DNA of 64,000 bases from Ailurus styani (lineage: Eukaryota > Chordata > Mammalia > Carnivora > Ailuridae). Positions 36,410-48,871 of this stretch are shown piece after piece. Below the pieces are notes generated by a model. It was not told where the DNA came from, did no database searches, and worked only from the letters and a program-made list of their open reading frames with translations. Where the stretch lies: contig LNAC01000778.1 in assembly GCA_002007465.1 (NCBI GenBank), forward strand, positions 369,673 through 433,672, read 5' to 3'. Positions within the stretch are counted from its first letter, which is position 1; each line of letters opens with the position of its first letter. Both the position numbers and the translations under genes were made by a program.

Positions 36410-36565
36410 AGAATAGCAGGAAAGGGCCTAAGACCTGTAACTGGCCAGCTGTAGGCCTGCCCTCTTGGTGCCTTAGTTTCCTTAACTGTATAGTGAGGAT
36501 AGGAATACTTATTCTACCTATGTTGTGATGACAAAGTAATATCAGTGAATATGAAGGCTCTTTAA
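36410..36565 (-). repeat. MIR, antisense
   Basis: 'tggtgccttagtttccttaa', 'ctgtatagtgaggataggaa' and 'tacttattctacctatg' match the reverse complement of MIR. Confidence 0.72.
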
Positions 36566-36740
36566 AATGGGGAAGACAGTATGGAGGTTCCTTGAAAAAT
36601 TAAAGATAGAATTACCATGTGATCCAGTAACTCCACTGCTGGGTATTTACCCAATATAATTTGAAGTAATATATGCACCCCTACGTTTATTGTAACATTA
36701 TGTACAATAGCCAAAATATGGAAGCAACCCAAGTGGCCAG
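36566..36740 (+). mobile_element. L1 ORF2 piece, sense, abutting its own upstream part in inversion
   Basis: 'cagtatggaggttccttgaa', 'ccactgctgggtatttaccc', 'tatgcacccctacgtttatt' and 'tatggaagcaacccaagtgg' are ORF2 C-terminal in sense. The sequence stops before any 3' UTR and meets the antisense L1 at about 36741. Confidence 0.88.
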
Positions 36741-37829
36741 GCAAGTTTGCATTCCTGCCCACACTTATTGTTCCTTATGTTTTTGAAGTTAGCCACTCTG
36801 ACAGGTGTGAGGTGGTATCTCATTGTAGTTGTGATTTGCATTTCTCTGATGATGAGTGATATTTTGCATCTTTCTGTGTGTCTGTTGACCATCTGGATGT
36901 CTTCTTTGGAGAAATGTCTATTCATGTCTTCTGCCCATTTTTTAATTGGATTGTTTCTTTTCATGTGTTGAGTTATAAAAGTTCTTTATATTTTTTGGAT
37001 ACTAACCCTTTATGGGATATCTCATTTGCAAATATCTTCTCCCATTCCATAAGCTGCCTTTTAGTTTTGTTGATTGTTTCCTTCACTATGTAGAAGCTTC
37101 TTATTTTGAAGTAGTCCCGATAGTTTATTTTTGCTTTTGTTTCCCTTGCCTCAGGAGACATCTAGAAAGATGTTGCAACTGCCAGTGTCAAAGAAATTAT
37201 GACCTGTGCTCTCTTGAAGGATTTTTATGGTTTCAGGTCTCAGATTTAAAAATCCATTTTGGGTTTATTTTTGTGTATGGAGTAAGAAAGTGGTTCAGTT
37301 TCATTTTCTTTTGTGTTACTATACAGTATTCCAAACATGGTTTATTGAAGAGACAGTTTTTTTCCCACTGGATATTCTTGGCTCCTTTGTCATATATTAA
37401 TTGATGGTTGTTAATGATATTAATGATGGTATAATCATGGGTTTATTTCTTGGCTCTCTATTCTTTTCCATTGATCTGTGTGCCTGTTTTTTGCCAGTAC
37501 CATACTGTTTTGATTTCTGCAGCTTTGTAGCATATCTTGAAATCTGGGATTGTGATCCCTCTAGTTTTGTTCTTCTCTTTAAAGATTGTGTTGGCTATTT
37601 GGGGTCTTCTGTGGTTCCATGCAAATTTTAGGATTATTTTTTCTAGTTCTATGAAAAATGAAAACTACTGTTGGTATCTTGATAGGGATCTCATTAAATG
37701 TGTAGATTGCTTTGGGTGGTATGGACATTTTAACAGTATTTGTTCTTCCAATCCATGAGCATGGAGTGTCTTTCCATTTGTTTGTGCATATGCATGTTTT
37801 TCTGTAGCCCTTAATCCTTTGTATTGATT
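36741..37829 (-). mobile_element. L1 ORF2, antisense
   Basis: 'gctcactctg'-type hallmarks in order: 'ctgacaggtgtgaggtggta', 'ctcattgtagttgtgatttg', 'cctttatgggatatctcatt', 'tgtgtgcctgttttttgcca' and 'caatccatgagcatggagtg'. About 1.05 kb of ORF2, moderately old. Open frames at 37012-37404 and nearby are L1 shadows. (First hallmark reads 'gccactctgacaggtgtg' in the sequence.). Confidence 0.9.
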
Positions 37830-38205
37830 TTAGTTAGAAATCCAAATCAAGGTGTTGGCAGGGCCACAGTCCTTTTGGGGACTAGGGAAAAATCCTTCCA
37901 AACCTCTTCCTTAGCTACTCCTGGCTCCAGTGTCGTTGAAGTTCCATGGCTTGTAACTATATCACCCCAATCTCTGCCTCTGTTGTCAGACATTACATTT
38001 TCATAGTGTTTGTCTCTGGGTGTTTTATTCTCTTATAAGGACATTAGTCATTGGATTTAGAGCCCACCACAATCCAATATGACTTCATCTCAGTTTAACT
38101 AGTTATATCTACAAAGATTCTTTCTCCAAATGAGGTCACGGTATAAGGTTTCAGGTGAACTTGAATTTGTTGGGGGTAGGGGGCACAAATTTAGACACAG
38201 CACCA
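37830..38205 (-). mobile_element. MaLR-like solo LTR, antisense
   Basis: 'caaggtgttggcagggccac', 'ccccaatctctgcctctgtt', 'cttataaggacattagtcat' and 'ctccaaatgaggtcacggta' are LTR markers in antisense order. The first ~80 bp of the antisense element are missing. Confidence 0.7.
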
Positions 38206-38244
38206 TGTAAAATTTTATCGATTTGTAAAGTGTATAAACATTTG

Positions 38245-38634
38245 GCAGCTCATGCTGCCACGACAGAAACCATAGGCTGGGTAGGTGGCTTAAATAATAG
38301 ATATTTATTTTTTCACAGCTCTGGATGGTAGAAAGTCTAAGGTCAAGTTTGGGCAGGGTTCAATTTCTCATGAAGAGTCTCTTCCTGGCTTTCAGACAGC
38401 TTCCTCTTTGCTGTATTCTCACATGGTACAGAGACAAGAGTATACAAGCTCTCTCTGGTATCTTCTTTTATAAGGCACTAATGCCATCAGACCAGAGTCC
38501 TACCCTCAGGACCTCATCTAACCCTAATTAGCTCCAAATAATCCCATCTGTAAATAGCATCACATTGGGTGTTGGGGCTTCAACTGATTGGGGGGGCAGG
38601 GGTGGGATGGACACAGACATTCAGTACATAATAA
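38245..38634 (-). mobile_element. MaLR-like solo LTR, antisense
   Basis: 'taggctgggtaggtggctta', 'ttttataaggcactaatgcc', 'ctcaggacctcatctaaccc' and 'tggggcttcaactgattggg' fit a different MaLR subfamily from the copy 40 bp to the left, so the two are not a provirus pair. Confidence 0.7.
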
Positions 38635-38929
38635 CATGCAAAACTGAAATATATATTTCACATTAACCAATATTTTAGGAGCCAGTTATTTTTAAAAACC
38701 AACTGCGATTGTGTGTGTTCAGGCATAAAACTTGTTGTTATTGTTTTAGGAAAAAAATTACGCAAGACTCATGTTTATTTAGTAATATAAACATTCATAT
38801 ATTATTCAATTTAATATCTTGCCCCACAAACTATGAAGCATTATCAAATGGTGTTTTAGGTATATAAGGTATCTGATTTACATTTTTTGTCATAATTTGT
38901 TATCCTTTTCATTTCCTAGTATTTACCTT
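38635..38929. other. Unassigned AT-rich intron
   Basis: No gene or recognisable repeat. Confidence 0.5.
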
Positions 38930-39150
38930 AGACATTTTTATTAAAGTATAATTAACAGAAAAGTATATACATTGTAAGAGTACAACTCAATATTTTTCAC
39001 AAAGTGAGCAAACATATAACTAAACATTCAGATTTAAAAAAATTAAAACCTTTACCAACATTCCACAAACCTTCCATATGCCCCTTTTGCAGTTCACAAG
39101 TTCCCCCAGGTAATTCTTTTGTATCTACCAAAAATTTGAGAGCCACTTCC
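38930..39150 (-). mobile_element. Old L1M 3' UTR, antisense
   Basis: 'tttattaaagtataattaac', 'gtacaactcaatatttttca' and 'caaagtgagcaaacatataa' match the antisense 3' UTR of old L1M elements. Confidence 0.6.
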
Positions 39151-39239
39151 ATAGGTACCTGAATTAGTAGCAGGTGTTTGTGTAGATCTCTTACCTATCA
39201 GTTGTCATTATTAGTGGACTTAGTTTCCATCACATGCTC

Positions 39240-39790
39240 TTATTCACAGGCTTTCATATGTGCTATTCCTTTGTTTGGAGGAGTTTTCCTTTTGCTTCCA
39301 CCCTCCTCCTGTAAATCGCTCCACACCTAGTATGGAACCCAATGTGGGGCTTGAACTCATGACCCTGAGGACAAGACCTGAGCCAAGATCAAGAGTCAGA
39401 CACTGAAATGACTGAGTCACACAGGCGCCCCTCCTCATGTAAATGTTTCACATCTTACTTCCAGGCCACCAAACACCTTCATTTCAGATCTTAGCCGAGA
39501 CTCCTTCAGGAAGCATTTACTGACTCCTCCATCCTTCTTTCCCTCCCCAGTTCTGGGTTAATCACCTCTTTGATGTGTTTTCATTAAACTCTGCATTTCT
39601 CCTCTCATTTATCATGGTGCATTCTAATTGCTGCTGTACTTGTCTTACGTCCCTTCAGACCATAAATATTAGTAAGTCAGAGTGCAATATTTGCCTCATT
39701 TTTTTAATCCCGTGTGTCTTGTGCATTGATAGTACATAGTGGATGATATACACTGAATGATAGTAAAATCATTATGTTTCAGTACTGGAA
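39240..39790 (+). repeat. L2, sense, split by an old SINE
   Basis: 'tgctattcctttgtttggag', then after the SINE 'agactccttcaggaagcatt' and 'tactgactcctccatcc', and 'gatagtacatagtggatgat' near the 3' end match L2 order. Confidence 0.62.
39317..39432 (-). mobile_element. Old short SINE, antisense
   Basis: 'caatgtggggcttgaactca', 'tgaccctgaggacaagacct' and 'gactgagtcacacaggcgcc'. Flanks 'cctcctgtaaat' (39305-39316) / 'cctcatgtaaat' (39433-39444), inserted into the L2. Confidence 0.88.
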
Positions 39791-40482
39791 AGGGTACTAG
39801 AGTTCATCTAGTCCATCCCCTTTATTTTACAGATTAGGGAACTAAAAGCCTGAAATTTATTATTAGTAAGGGCTCGGAAGAAGCCTGTGGTCAAAATCTA
39901 TAGTATTTGTCTGTGGCGAGAGGGGATGATGGAGAAAGGATGTTAGTGTTCAGTATCTTCAGGAGATGTTTCTCACTTGCATCATAGCTAGACAAAATGA
40001 TTTCATTTTCAATTTTTCTAATGTTCCACTGTCATTCCTGGCTAGCGTACTGTATCATTCCGTTTCTGATCTCTCACTCTCACTAGTTCTGTTCTTGATT
40101 TACCTCCTTTGTGATTTATAGTTTCCAACACCCCTATTTCCATTATGTATTACTTCAGTTTAGTTTGCTACCCAGACTAGGTTGCTGCGATTATCTATTT
40201 CAAAAGTGTTCTCATTTCCCACCAAGAGTGCCCTATTGGCACTTTAGACTCAGCATGACTAACAGCTAAGTGCTTTATTAGCAGCAGCCTCTGATCCTTC
40301 TGTGCCTGCTCCCTCCCACCCACCCAAATGATCTCCTTCTGACTGTCCTTTTTTTCTTTTTCCCTGTCTTCTCAGGCTTACCAGCTTGCAACTTCCAAGT
40401 TCCTAGGGCTCTTCCCTGCCTCTTGTCCATTGTAATCAGTCAGCAACCAGTTTCTTCCCAGTGCTTCCAGATCTCTTGTATC
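39791..40482. other. Intron, possibly old CR1/L2-type LINE debris
   Basis: 'gttcatctagtccatcccct' at about 39803 and the CT-rich 'tctgtgcctgctccctccca' region at about 40300 recall ancient mammalian repeats. No family can be fixed; no gene. Confidence 0.35.
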
Positions 40483-40495
40483 TGTCCTATTCTTT

Positions 40496-40660
40496 TTTTT
40501 TTTTTTTAAGATTTTATTTGTTTATTTGACAGAGAGAGAGAGAGATTACAAGTAGGCAAAGAGGCAGGCAGAGAGAGATGCAGGCCTCTATCCCAGGACC
40601 CTGAGATCATGACCTGAGCCGAAGGCAGAGGTTTAACCCACTGAGCCACCCAGGCGCCCA
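40496..40660 (-). mobile_element. Can-SINE, antisense, with internal deletion
   Basis: T-tail, 'aagattttatttgtttattt', AG body, 'accctgagatcatgacctga' and 'actgagccacccaggcgccc'. The usual 'agcaggctccctgctgagca' block is missing, shortening it by about 40 bp. Flanks 'tgtcctattcttt' / 'tgtcctgttcttt' (40661-40673). Confidence 0.93.
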
Positions 40661-40673
40661 TGTCCTGTTCTTT

Positions 40674-41042
40674 ATATTCTCACTGCAACTCTCTAGTGTA
40701 AGCTGTGTTTTCAGCTGATTATTTCCTCAAACAGCTTAGATTGTGATATTTAGAAAAAATCATTTTTTATTACAAAGTAAAATAAAGTAAAATTTTTACA
40801 GAATGCCACTCAACATTGTCCGTGACCAGATCCTTATTATCAGCTCCACACTACCTTTTATTATGTGTTTTTTATGCACATAACATTTGTGGCAATAGAA
40901 TCTGTTTATTGCTCCTTACATGTACTCTGTAGTTTTCCCGTCATTTCTTTCTGTATTCTGTTCCTTAAAAAAAAAAAAGAAAGAAAGCCATCTTCACATG
41001 AATAAATGGTTCTCATCCTTCTAAGTTTGGCAGTCATCTATT
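40674..41042. other. Unassigned intron
   Basis: No gene; an A-run and (GAAA)-like sequence at about 40966-40990. Confidence 0.5.
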
Positions 41043-41206
41043 CCAGTGGTTCCCAAATGGTTGCCAGGCCAACTTTATCAGAAGCATCTGAAGAGCTTTG
41101 AAAATCCTGTAACCAGGTCTCAGTCTGGTCCAACTGAATCACAGTTTTTGGAGTTGAGATCTTGCTGGCTACATTTTTATAAAAAAAGATCTTCAGATAG
41201 CTTTGG
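41043..41206 (+). mobile_element. MER5A-like hAT-Charlie DNA transposon remnant
   Basis: 'ccagtggttcccaaatggtt', 'atcagaagcatctgaagagc', 'cagtctggtccaactgaatc' and 'gatcttcagatagctttggg' follow the MER5A consensus order. Non-autonomous and non-coding. Confidence 0.6.
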
Positions 41207-41310
41207 GAATCTCTATTCATCTATCCTCATCATTTTTAAATTTATGAAATGGAGATACAGAGGAGAGAACCGAGTTCCTCAAGGTTACTCAGGTGGTATC
41301 TACTGGGTAA
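41207..41310 (+). repeat. Possible MIR core, sense
   Basis: 'aaatggagatacagaggaga' with 'caaggttactcaggtgg' resembles the MIR core. Weak. Confidence 0.35.
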
Positions 41311-41465
41311 CTACTCATTTCAATGATAAGCAAAGATGGAGTGATAAGAATTTCTTGGGAACTGGTACAAAAGCTACTGTAGCATTCTTTTAACTTCTAG
41401 AATATTAGTAAATGACCTGAGAACCAATATTTCATACTACTCAAATTCTGAGTACTAGGTATTTA

Positions 41466-41671
41466 ATTTTTTAAGATTTTATTTATTTATTAGAGAGAGT
41501 GGGAGAGAGCATGAGTAGAGGGGAGTGGCAGAGGCAGAGGTAAAGGGAGAAGCAGGCTCCCCGCTGAGCAGAGAACCCGATGCAGCTATGCGGCTCTCAA
41601 TCCCAGGACCCTGAGATCATGACCTGAGTTGAAGGCAGATGCTTAGCCAATTGAACCACCCAGGAGCCCCA
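41466..41671 (-). mobile_element. Can-SINE, antisense
   Basis: 'aagattttatttatttatta', AG body, 'gcaggctccccgctgagcag' and 'ccacccaggagcccc'. Identical 17-base flanks 'ctgagtactaggtattt' (41448-41464 and 41672-41688). Confidence 0.94.
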
Positions 41672-41759
41672 CTGAGTACTAGGTATTTTAAATGTACTAT
41701 TTTAATAGTCTTTTTAGTTGTCATATAAAGAATAATATTAGCAAGCCAAATCATAAAAA

Positions 41760-42029
41760 TTTACTTACTCATTTACTTATTCAACACCTATCTATCTAGC
41801 ACCTGTGAGCAATATGAGTATTGAAGTGAAATAAATTTGGAACCTTCCCTCAGAGATCTTAAAATCTGATGAGGAGGGCAATATTAATAATATAAATAAA
41901 GCTTGATGAGTGATAAGGTAACTTGCCCAATGTCACACAGATTATAGCAAATTTGGGTTTTTGTCCCAAGATTATTTACTTTTTAAAAGCACATTAACTG
42001 TGATTCCAATAGATGAAGGTAAAGTCAGC
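41760..42029. repeat. Ancient repeat traces (MIR- or L3-like)
   Basis: 'catttacttattcaacacct' at about 41770 and 'aacttgcccaatgtcacaca' at about 41920 are typical fragments of ancient mammalian repeats, but they are discontinuous. Confidence 0.4.
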
Positions 42030-42225
42030 TAATACTGAGCTCTTCATTCTGTCTGCAGTGCTAGATCAGTTATAAGGATATTTTCATTTACCTCTAAGGT
42101 TGGCACTGTTATTTTCAATGATGGGAAACTAAGTCTCAGGATACTTAAATAATTTGCTAAGGTTTTGGCTACTAACTACTAGTGCTTGGCTTCTGATTTA
42201 GGCTTCTGGCTCCAAAGACCTGTGA
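42030..42225 (+). repeat. MIR, sense
   Basis: 'gatgggaaactaagtctcag' with 'gatacttaaataatttgcta' and 'cttctgatttaggcttctgg' match MIR. Confidence 0.68.
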
Positions 42226-42279
42226 AATAGGTATAACGAAAGTTTATATAATAGAATCAACAAACCCAATAGTTGCTTA

Positions 42280-45040
42280 TTTGACAAGATTAGTACATTA
42301 AACTGATAAATACTGATACAGACTGTTAAGGGCAAAAAAAAAAAACCGTTAAGGGCAGGAAAAAAAGTTTTTTAAAAGGCACACATTACTAGTATTAAGG
42401 AAAAAAAGTTGACCTAATTATAGAGTCAACAGAAATTAATAAGTTAGGAAGGGGATACTAGGTATAACTTTAAAGCTGTACATTTGAAAGGTTAGATAAG
42501 ATTGAGAAATTTCTAGAAAAACATCTTACCAAAAATAACACTAGGAAAATTTAAAAATCTGATTAGTTGTATTGACAAAATTATCATTACACAGCTTCCC
42601 TCAAAGAAACTTCAAGGACATTTAGTTTCACTAGTGAACTCATCCAAACATTTAATAAATCGACCAGTGTTTTTACAAACTCCATCCAAGAATTGAGAAA
42701 GAAGGAACACTTACCTGATTATTTCATGAGGCCAGTATAAGCTTGATATCAAAACAAGGATATGAGGAAGGATATTAGCTATCTCTCTTGAAAATCAATT
42801 AAAAAATACTAAAGAAAGTATTAGCAAATAAAAGTCAGGGACATCTAAAAAGGGTAATTCATTATTACCAAGACGGCTTTAGTCTAGAAGTACAATGTAA
42901 TGTCATCAATGAAGGGAAAAATTGATCATCTCAGTATATGCAGAAAAAGCATTTAATACAATCCAACATCAGTCCATGATGTAAAAATTATTAGCAGACC
43001 TAGAATAGAATTTTCTTCATCCAATAAAGCATATCTCTGAAAATCTCAGTAGTGAAATATTTAAAGTTTTCTACTTGAGGTTAGGAATGATACAAAGATA
43101 TTACTCTTACCACTTTTAATTGCAACATACTGAAGATCCTAACCAGGGTAATAAGAGAAAGCAGTAAAATATAGAAGGATTGGAAATGAAGAAATAAAAA
43201 TTATTCACAAATAACATGATTATATATATAGGAAATCCAAAACAGTCTCCAAACTATTAGAATTAATAACAGAACTTTGGAAGTTTGGTAAAATTCATAT
43301 ATAATAAATTGTATTTTTATTATACAAGCAACAAAAAAACACTTTAAAATTACCACTTAAATATCAAAAAGCACTAAGTGTGTAGGAATGGTTCAAATTA
43401 GAGATATGTAATAGCTCTTTGCAGGAACTATAACATTATTAAGAGAAATTAAAGAAGAACTGAATAAATAAAGAGAACTACCATATTCATGGATTGGAGA
43501 ATCATTCTTATAAAAATTTCCATTCTGTCTAATTTTAGGTATAGATTTTATGTGGTCTCCAAATTTCAGGAGCTTTTTCTTTGATGGAAACTGTCAAGCC
43601 CATTATAAAATTTATGTGGAAGTATCATGAACCAAGAATAGCCTATACAAAATTGAGGAACAGAAATAGAGGACTATCAGACTTATTCTAAAGCTACAAC
43701 GGTTGACACGGGTGAATTGATGTAATGAGGATAGACAAATGGTATGGAATTGAAGGTCCAGAAACAAACACACAAACGGAATCTTTATTTACTGCTAAGG
43801 TAGACATTGAGAGCAAGGAGGTAAAGATTTTAATTTCCTTGTTTGTTTTTTCAAATAAATTCTGATGGGCCAATTGAGTATTTATATAGAAAATCACTAA
43901 TCTTGGCTCCTATCTCATAGAAAATAATTCCAGGGGGATTATATTTCTAAATGTGAAAGGCAAACCAATAGGGTTTCTGGAAGATAAATTCTTGAATGAA
44001 ATACATCTTCATAAATGTGGGATGGGAAAATTTTTAAATAAGATACTGAAAGTGCTGACTATAGGTTGATAAAATTCACTGCATTTAAACTAGGAACTTC
44101 TTTTCCTTACAAGATTTCTTAAGTGTGGAAGAACGTACTTGCAATACATACAGTTATCGAAGTGATTACATCCAAATATGTAAACAACTTTTACAAATAT
44201 GTAAAAGATGAAACTAACCAGTGAGAAAAATGGGCAGGAAAAAAAAAAAAGAATATGCACTTCACAAAAGAAGCTATCCAAATGGATAATTAACATGCAA
44301 GAAGGGATAACTTCTTAGTCATCACGGAAATGTAAATTAAAACCACAGTGATCATTCCAAAGAATAGCTTAAAAAAATGATAATTCTGAATTTTGGTAAG
44401 GTTGTGGAACACCCACAACTCATGTATTACTGCCGGGGTGTAAATTGGTACATTGACTTTGGAAAATTGGCAGAATCTGCAATCACTAAGCATACAAATA
44501 CCTAATGATTCAGCATTTCTGCTCTTACCCGTAGAAATGCATATGCGTATATGTTCACTAAAAGATGTGCACCACAACGTTCATGAAAGCATTATTTAAA
44601 ATACCTAAACGATGGAAATAACTCAAATGTACACCAGTTGGAAGTTAATTGGGTAGATAAACTAAGGTCAGTTTCTACTGAACAGCAGTGAAAAGTCAAC
44701 TACTGCTACATGCAACAAGGATGGATTTTACAAATAAGGTATTGACTAGAAGGAGGCAGACAGAAAATAATAACTTACTTTATGGTTCCATTTATGTAAA
44801 ATTCAGAAACAGGCAAAACTAATCAATGGTGTTAGAAATTATGATAGTGATAACATCTGGAGAGATACATATGGGGAAGCACAATAGATTCAGAGGTGCT
44901 GATAATATTTGGTTTTATAGCCTAGGTAGTAGTAGTTAAACAGATACGTTCACTTTGTGATAATACTTAAAGTTGTATTTACATAATTTGCCTACTCCTC
45001 TGTATGTTAAAGAATTTTATTTCAGATATTTTGTAGTTTC
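42280..45040 (+). mobile_element. Ancient L1, sense, about 2.7 kb
   Basis: Sense ORF2 motifs run in order: 'gaggccagtataagcttgat', 'tcattattaccaagacggct', 'agaaaaagcatttaatacaa', 'gaagatcctaaccagggtaa', 'ccatattcatggattggaga', 'attttatgtggtctccaaat', 'aaactaaccagtgagaaaaa', 'cagtgaaaagtcaac'. The 3' end fades at about 45040. Frames are destroyed by indels. Confidence 0.85.
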
Positions 45041-45210
45041 CCAACTTACAAATGATATGTTTATATTAAGCTATGAATGAAACTGGCATTAATTGAAAAT
45101 GGTCATGTAAATTAGAAAGCTTAAAATTACAACTAGAATTATTGTAAGTATTATAAATTAAAATTATTTCAAATATTTCCATATTAGATGCTTCTTTAAG
45201 AATGAGCTAG

Positions 45211-45463
45211 GGGCGCCTGGGTGGCTCAGTGGGTTAAAGCCTCTGCTTTCGGCTCAGGTCATGATCTCAGGGTCCTGGGATCGAGGCCCACATCGGGCTC
45301 CCTGCTCGGCGGGGAGCCTGCTTCCCCCTCTCTCTCTGCCTGTCCCTCTGCCTCCTTGTGATCTCTCTCCCTCTGTGAAATAAATAAATAAAAAATCTTT
45401 AAAAAAAAAAAAAAAAAAAAAAANTTGAAGTAAATAAATAAAATCTTTAAAAAAAAAAAAAAG
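45211..45463 (+). mobile_element. Can-SINE, sense, with an N and a duplicated tail
   Basis: Full head 'gggcgcctgggtggctcagt', CT body and tail to 45423. An undetermined base N is at 45424, followed by a second copy of the tail 'taaataaataaaatcttt' and A-run (45431-45463). Identical flanks 'aagaatgagctag' (45198-45210 and 45464-45476). The extra tail may be an assembly join. Confidence 0.92.
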
Positions 45464-45476
45464 AAGAATGAGCTAG

Positions 45477-45644
45477 GGGCACCTGGGTGGCTCAGTTGGT
45501 TAAGCAGCCCACTCCTGATTTCAGTTCCAGTCAGGCTGTGCTCTGTGCTCAGCTTGTTCCTCGCCCTCCCCTTTGTGAACTCTTTCGACTTCTCTCTCAA
45601 ATAAATCTTTAAATCATTCCCCTCCTTTGTTTAAAAAAAAAAAA
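45477..45644 (+). mobile_element. Older Can-SINE, sense, directly after a young one
   Basis: 'ggcacctgggtggctcagtt', 'ggttaagcagcccactcctg', a shortened CT body, then 'caaataaatctttaaatc' and an A-run. The right flank 'ggaaggagctg' is a decayed third copy of the target shared with the SINE at 45211. Confidence 0.88.
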
Positions 45645-45656
45645 AGGAAGGAGCTG

Positions 45657-46600
45657 TATGTTTCTGTAATGAAAAGTTTTGGGGAGTTAATTTTTGGAGT
45701 GGGAAATGATGAAGATTGGTCCATGTTAGCCAATTTTTCAAGTGAAATATGACTTTAAAAGTCTTTCAGTTAACATACACATATATCTTACCATGAGCAT
45801 TCAGCTGATAACATTGCAAACCCGTCATATGTTGAAAAGCTATGCTTTTCCGATTCCTTGAGAATAATAAAGGAAATAAATATGATTTTACAATAAATAT
45901 CTCTATTCTACTTTTATAAAGTAAATTCTTTGAGGTTGCTCAGGTAATGCTTTTTTTTTTTTTTGTATGATATAGACACTTGTATAGTGATGGGGGGAAA
46001 TTCTTTGCAGCTGCCTGATTTTGATCTTGATCTCTACTGAAAAGTAAAAAAGTATTATTGCTCTGGGGAAAGGCAAAAATTGAACTAACAACAACCAAAG
46101 CGTAGTGCTATACACCGTATTTTCAGTTGACAATTCTATGTGAAATAGCTTATTTTCTCCCATTTTCTTTGACAGTTCACTGATAGAAAATTGACAGTAT
46201 ATACAAGAATTAAATTCTGTTATAACCATGTTAAGTTTTTTTCATTAAAACATTTGAAATGATGTCCATTTGCTTCTTTTTCTTGTTTAATTAAAAATCT
46301 AAAATGGGTATTGTAGCCAGTAACCTTGTCTGCTTTTCTCTATAAGCTGATTCTACTTTGCCTCTGGGTGTGTATGTGTTACTGAACCATATTATGTTAC
46401 TAACACCAATATGTTTCAGAAGTAACTTTTTGCCTTATTTATCAACTTAACCATTAAGAAATTAAGTTAATGAAATAATTTAACTTTTAAACTAAGTGCT
46501 TCTAATAACTGTCTCTGAATCATTAAGTAAAAGCGGACTTTCACCTGTTCAGGCCTAGAGATATATGTTGATGTACTAGATTCTGGCTTGATAATTCATT
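45657..46600. other. Unassigned intron
   Basis: No gene or clear repeat. The minus-strand open frame at 45903-46229 has no recognisable product. Confidence 0.5.
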
Positions 46601-47140
46601 TACTTAGAGACAGAGTCAACAACCTGTTTATATTACTATGAACTCAATCTACCTCCCAGTGTTTTTACTACCTGCCTCACCACCTACCTCTCTCTGCTGC
46701 AGTCACTCTGTTCCAGCCACAATCAGGGCCTTCTTGCTGTTTGATTGGTTGCCAAGCATATTTTTACCTCAGCGCTTTTGTTCATACCTGTTCAGATCTG
46801 TTTTTCCCCATATCCTCCTCAGACTCCCTCACTCATTATATTCAGGTCTCTGAAAAATCACCTCAGAGATGCATTCTCTGAGTCTTCTCCATATTTTCAT
46901 CATCATTCTCTATTCTTATTCCGTGATTGATTTTTTATAGCAATTATCACTACCTGATACTCTGTTACATATATATTTTTAAGATATTTCTGAGTAAACA
47001 TAAGTTCCATGAATAGGGACTTAATTGGTTTTGCTTACTACTATATTTCCAGCACCTGGAACCAAGACAGATACACAGTAAGCACTGTATACATATTTGT
47101 GGTTAGAATGAATGAATGAATGAAATATAACAAATAGTGT
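46600..47140 (+). repeat. L2, sense, 3' half
   Basis: 'cagtcactctgttccagcca', 'tatattcaggtctctgaaaa', 'cagagatgcattctctgagt', 'atagcaattatcactacctg', 'ttccagcacctggaaccaag' and the terminal 'gaatgaatgaatgaatg' reproduce the L2 3' half in order. About 0.5 kb. Confidence 0.85.
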
Positions 47141-47473
47141 CAGTCTGCACAGTTCAGCCCTCAGTTAATTCTGTGGAATTCATTTATTTATTCTCCAAAC
47201 AGATGTAGGGTTGTTGTTAATTCTAGTATGGCTCTCTTTATAGGCATTGGTGGTAAATTTTAAATAAGCTTATAACCGATTTCTGATCTTGTTATTATCC
47301 TTTAAAGGAGGAGAAAAAGGGGAGGGGGGAAATAATATGCATAGTATTTAATTTTGTCTCTTATGAAATAATGACTAAAAGTAATATTTGTTCCAAATGC
47401 ACTCTCTTTGTTCTTGTCTCTGATAATTTAAAAAATATGGTAGTAACTACTTCTGTACTACTTAAAGTTATAG

Positions 47474-48680
<1,207 letters not shown>

Positions 48681-48695
48681 TCTTTCCATTTTTCT

Positions 48696-48856
48696 TTAAA
48701 ATTTTTATATATTTATTTTAGAGAGAGAGCGGGGGTGGGGGGAGAGGAGTAGAGGGAGAGGGACAAACAGAGGGGCTCGATCCCATGACCCTAAGATCAT
48801 GACCTGAGCTGAAACCAAGAGTTGGACACTCAACCGATTGAGCCACCTGGGCGCCC
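48696..48856 (-). mobile_element. Can-SINE, antisense, older
   Basis: AG body with a G-rich 'gggggtggggggagagg' patch, 'gaccctaagatcatgacctg' and 'gagccacctgggcgcccc'. Flanks 'tctttccatttttct' / 'ccttcccatttttct' (48857-48871). Confidence 0.92.
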
Positions 48857-48871
48857 CCTTCCCATTTTTCT

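Noticed and set aside
36566..36740. Twin-priming 5' inversion
   Set aside because: The geometry is wrong: neither arm carries a 3' UTR or poly-A tail at an outer end.
37012..37404. 130-codon open frame
   Set aside because: Antisense shadow of the L1 ORF2 fragment at 36741-37829.
37830..38634. A provirus bounded by two LTRs
   Set aside because: The two LTRs are of different subfamilies, only 40 bp apart, with no internal sequence between them.
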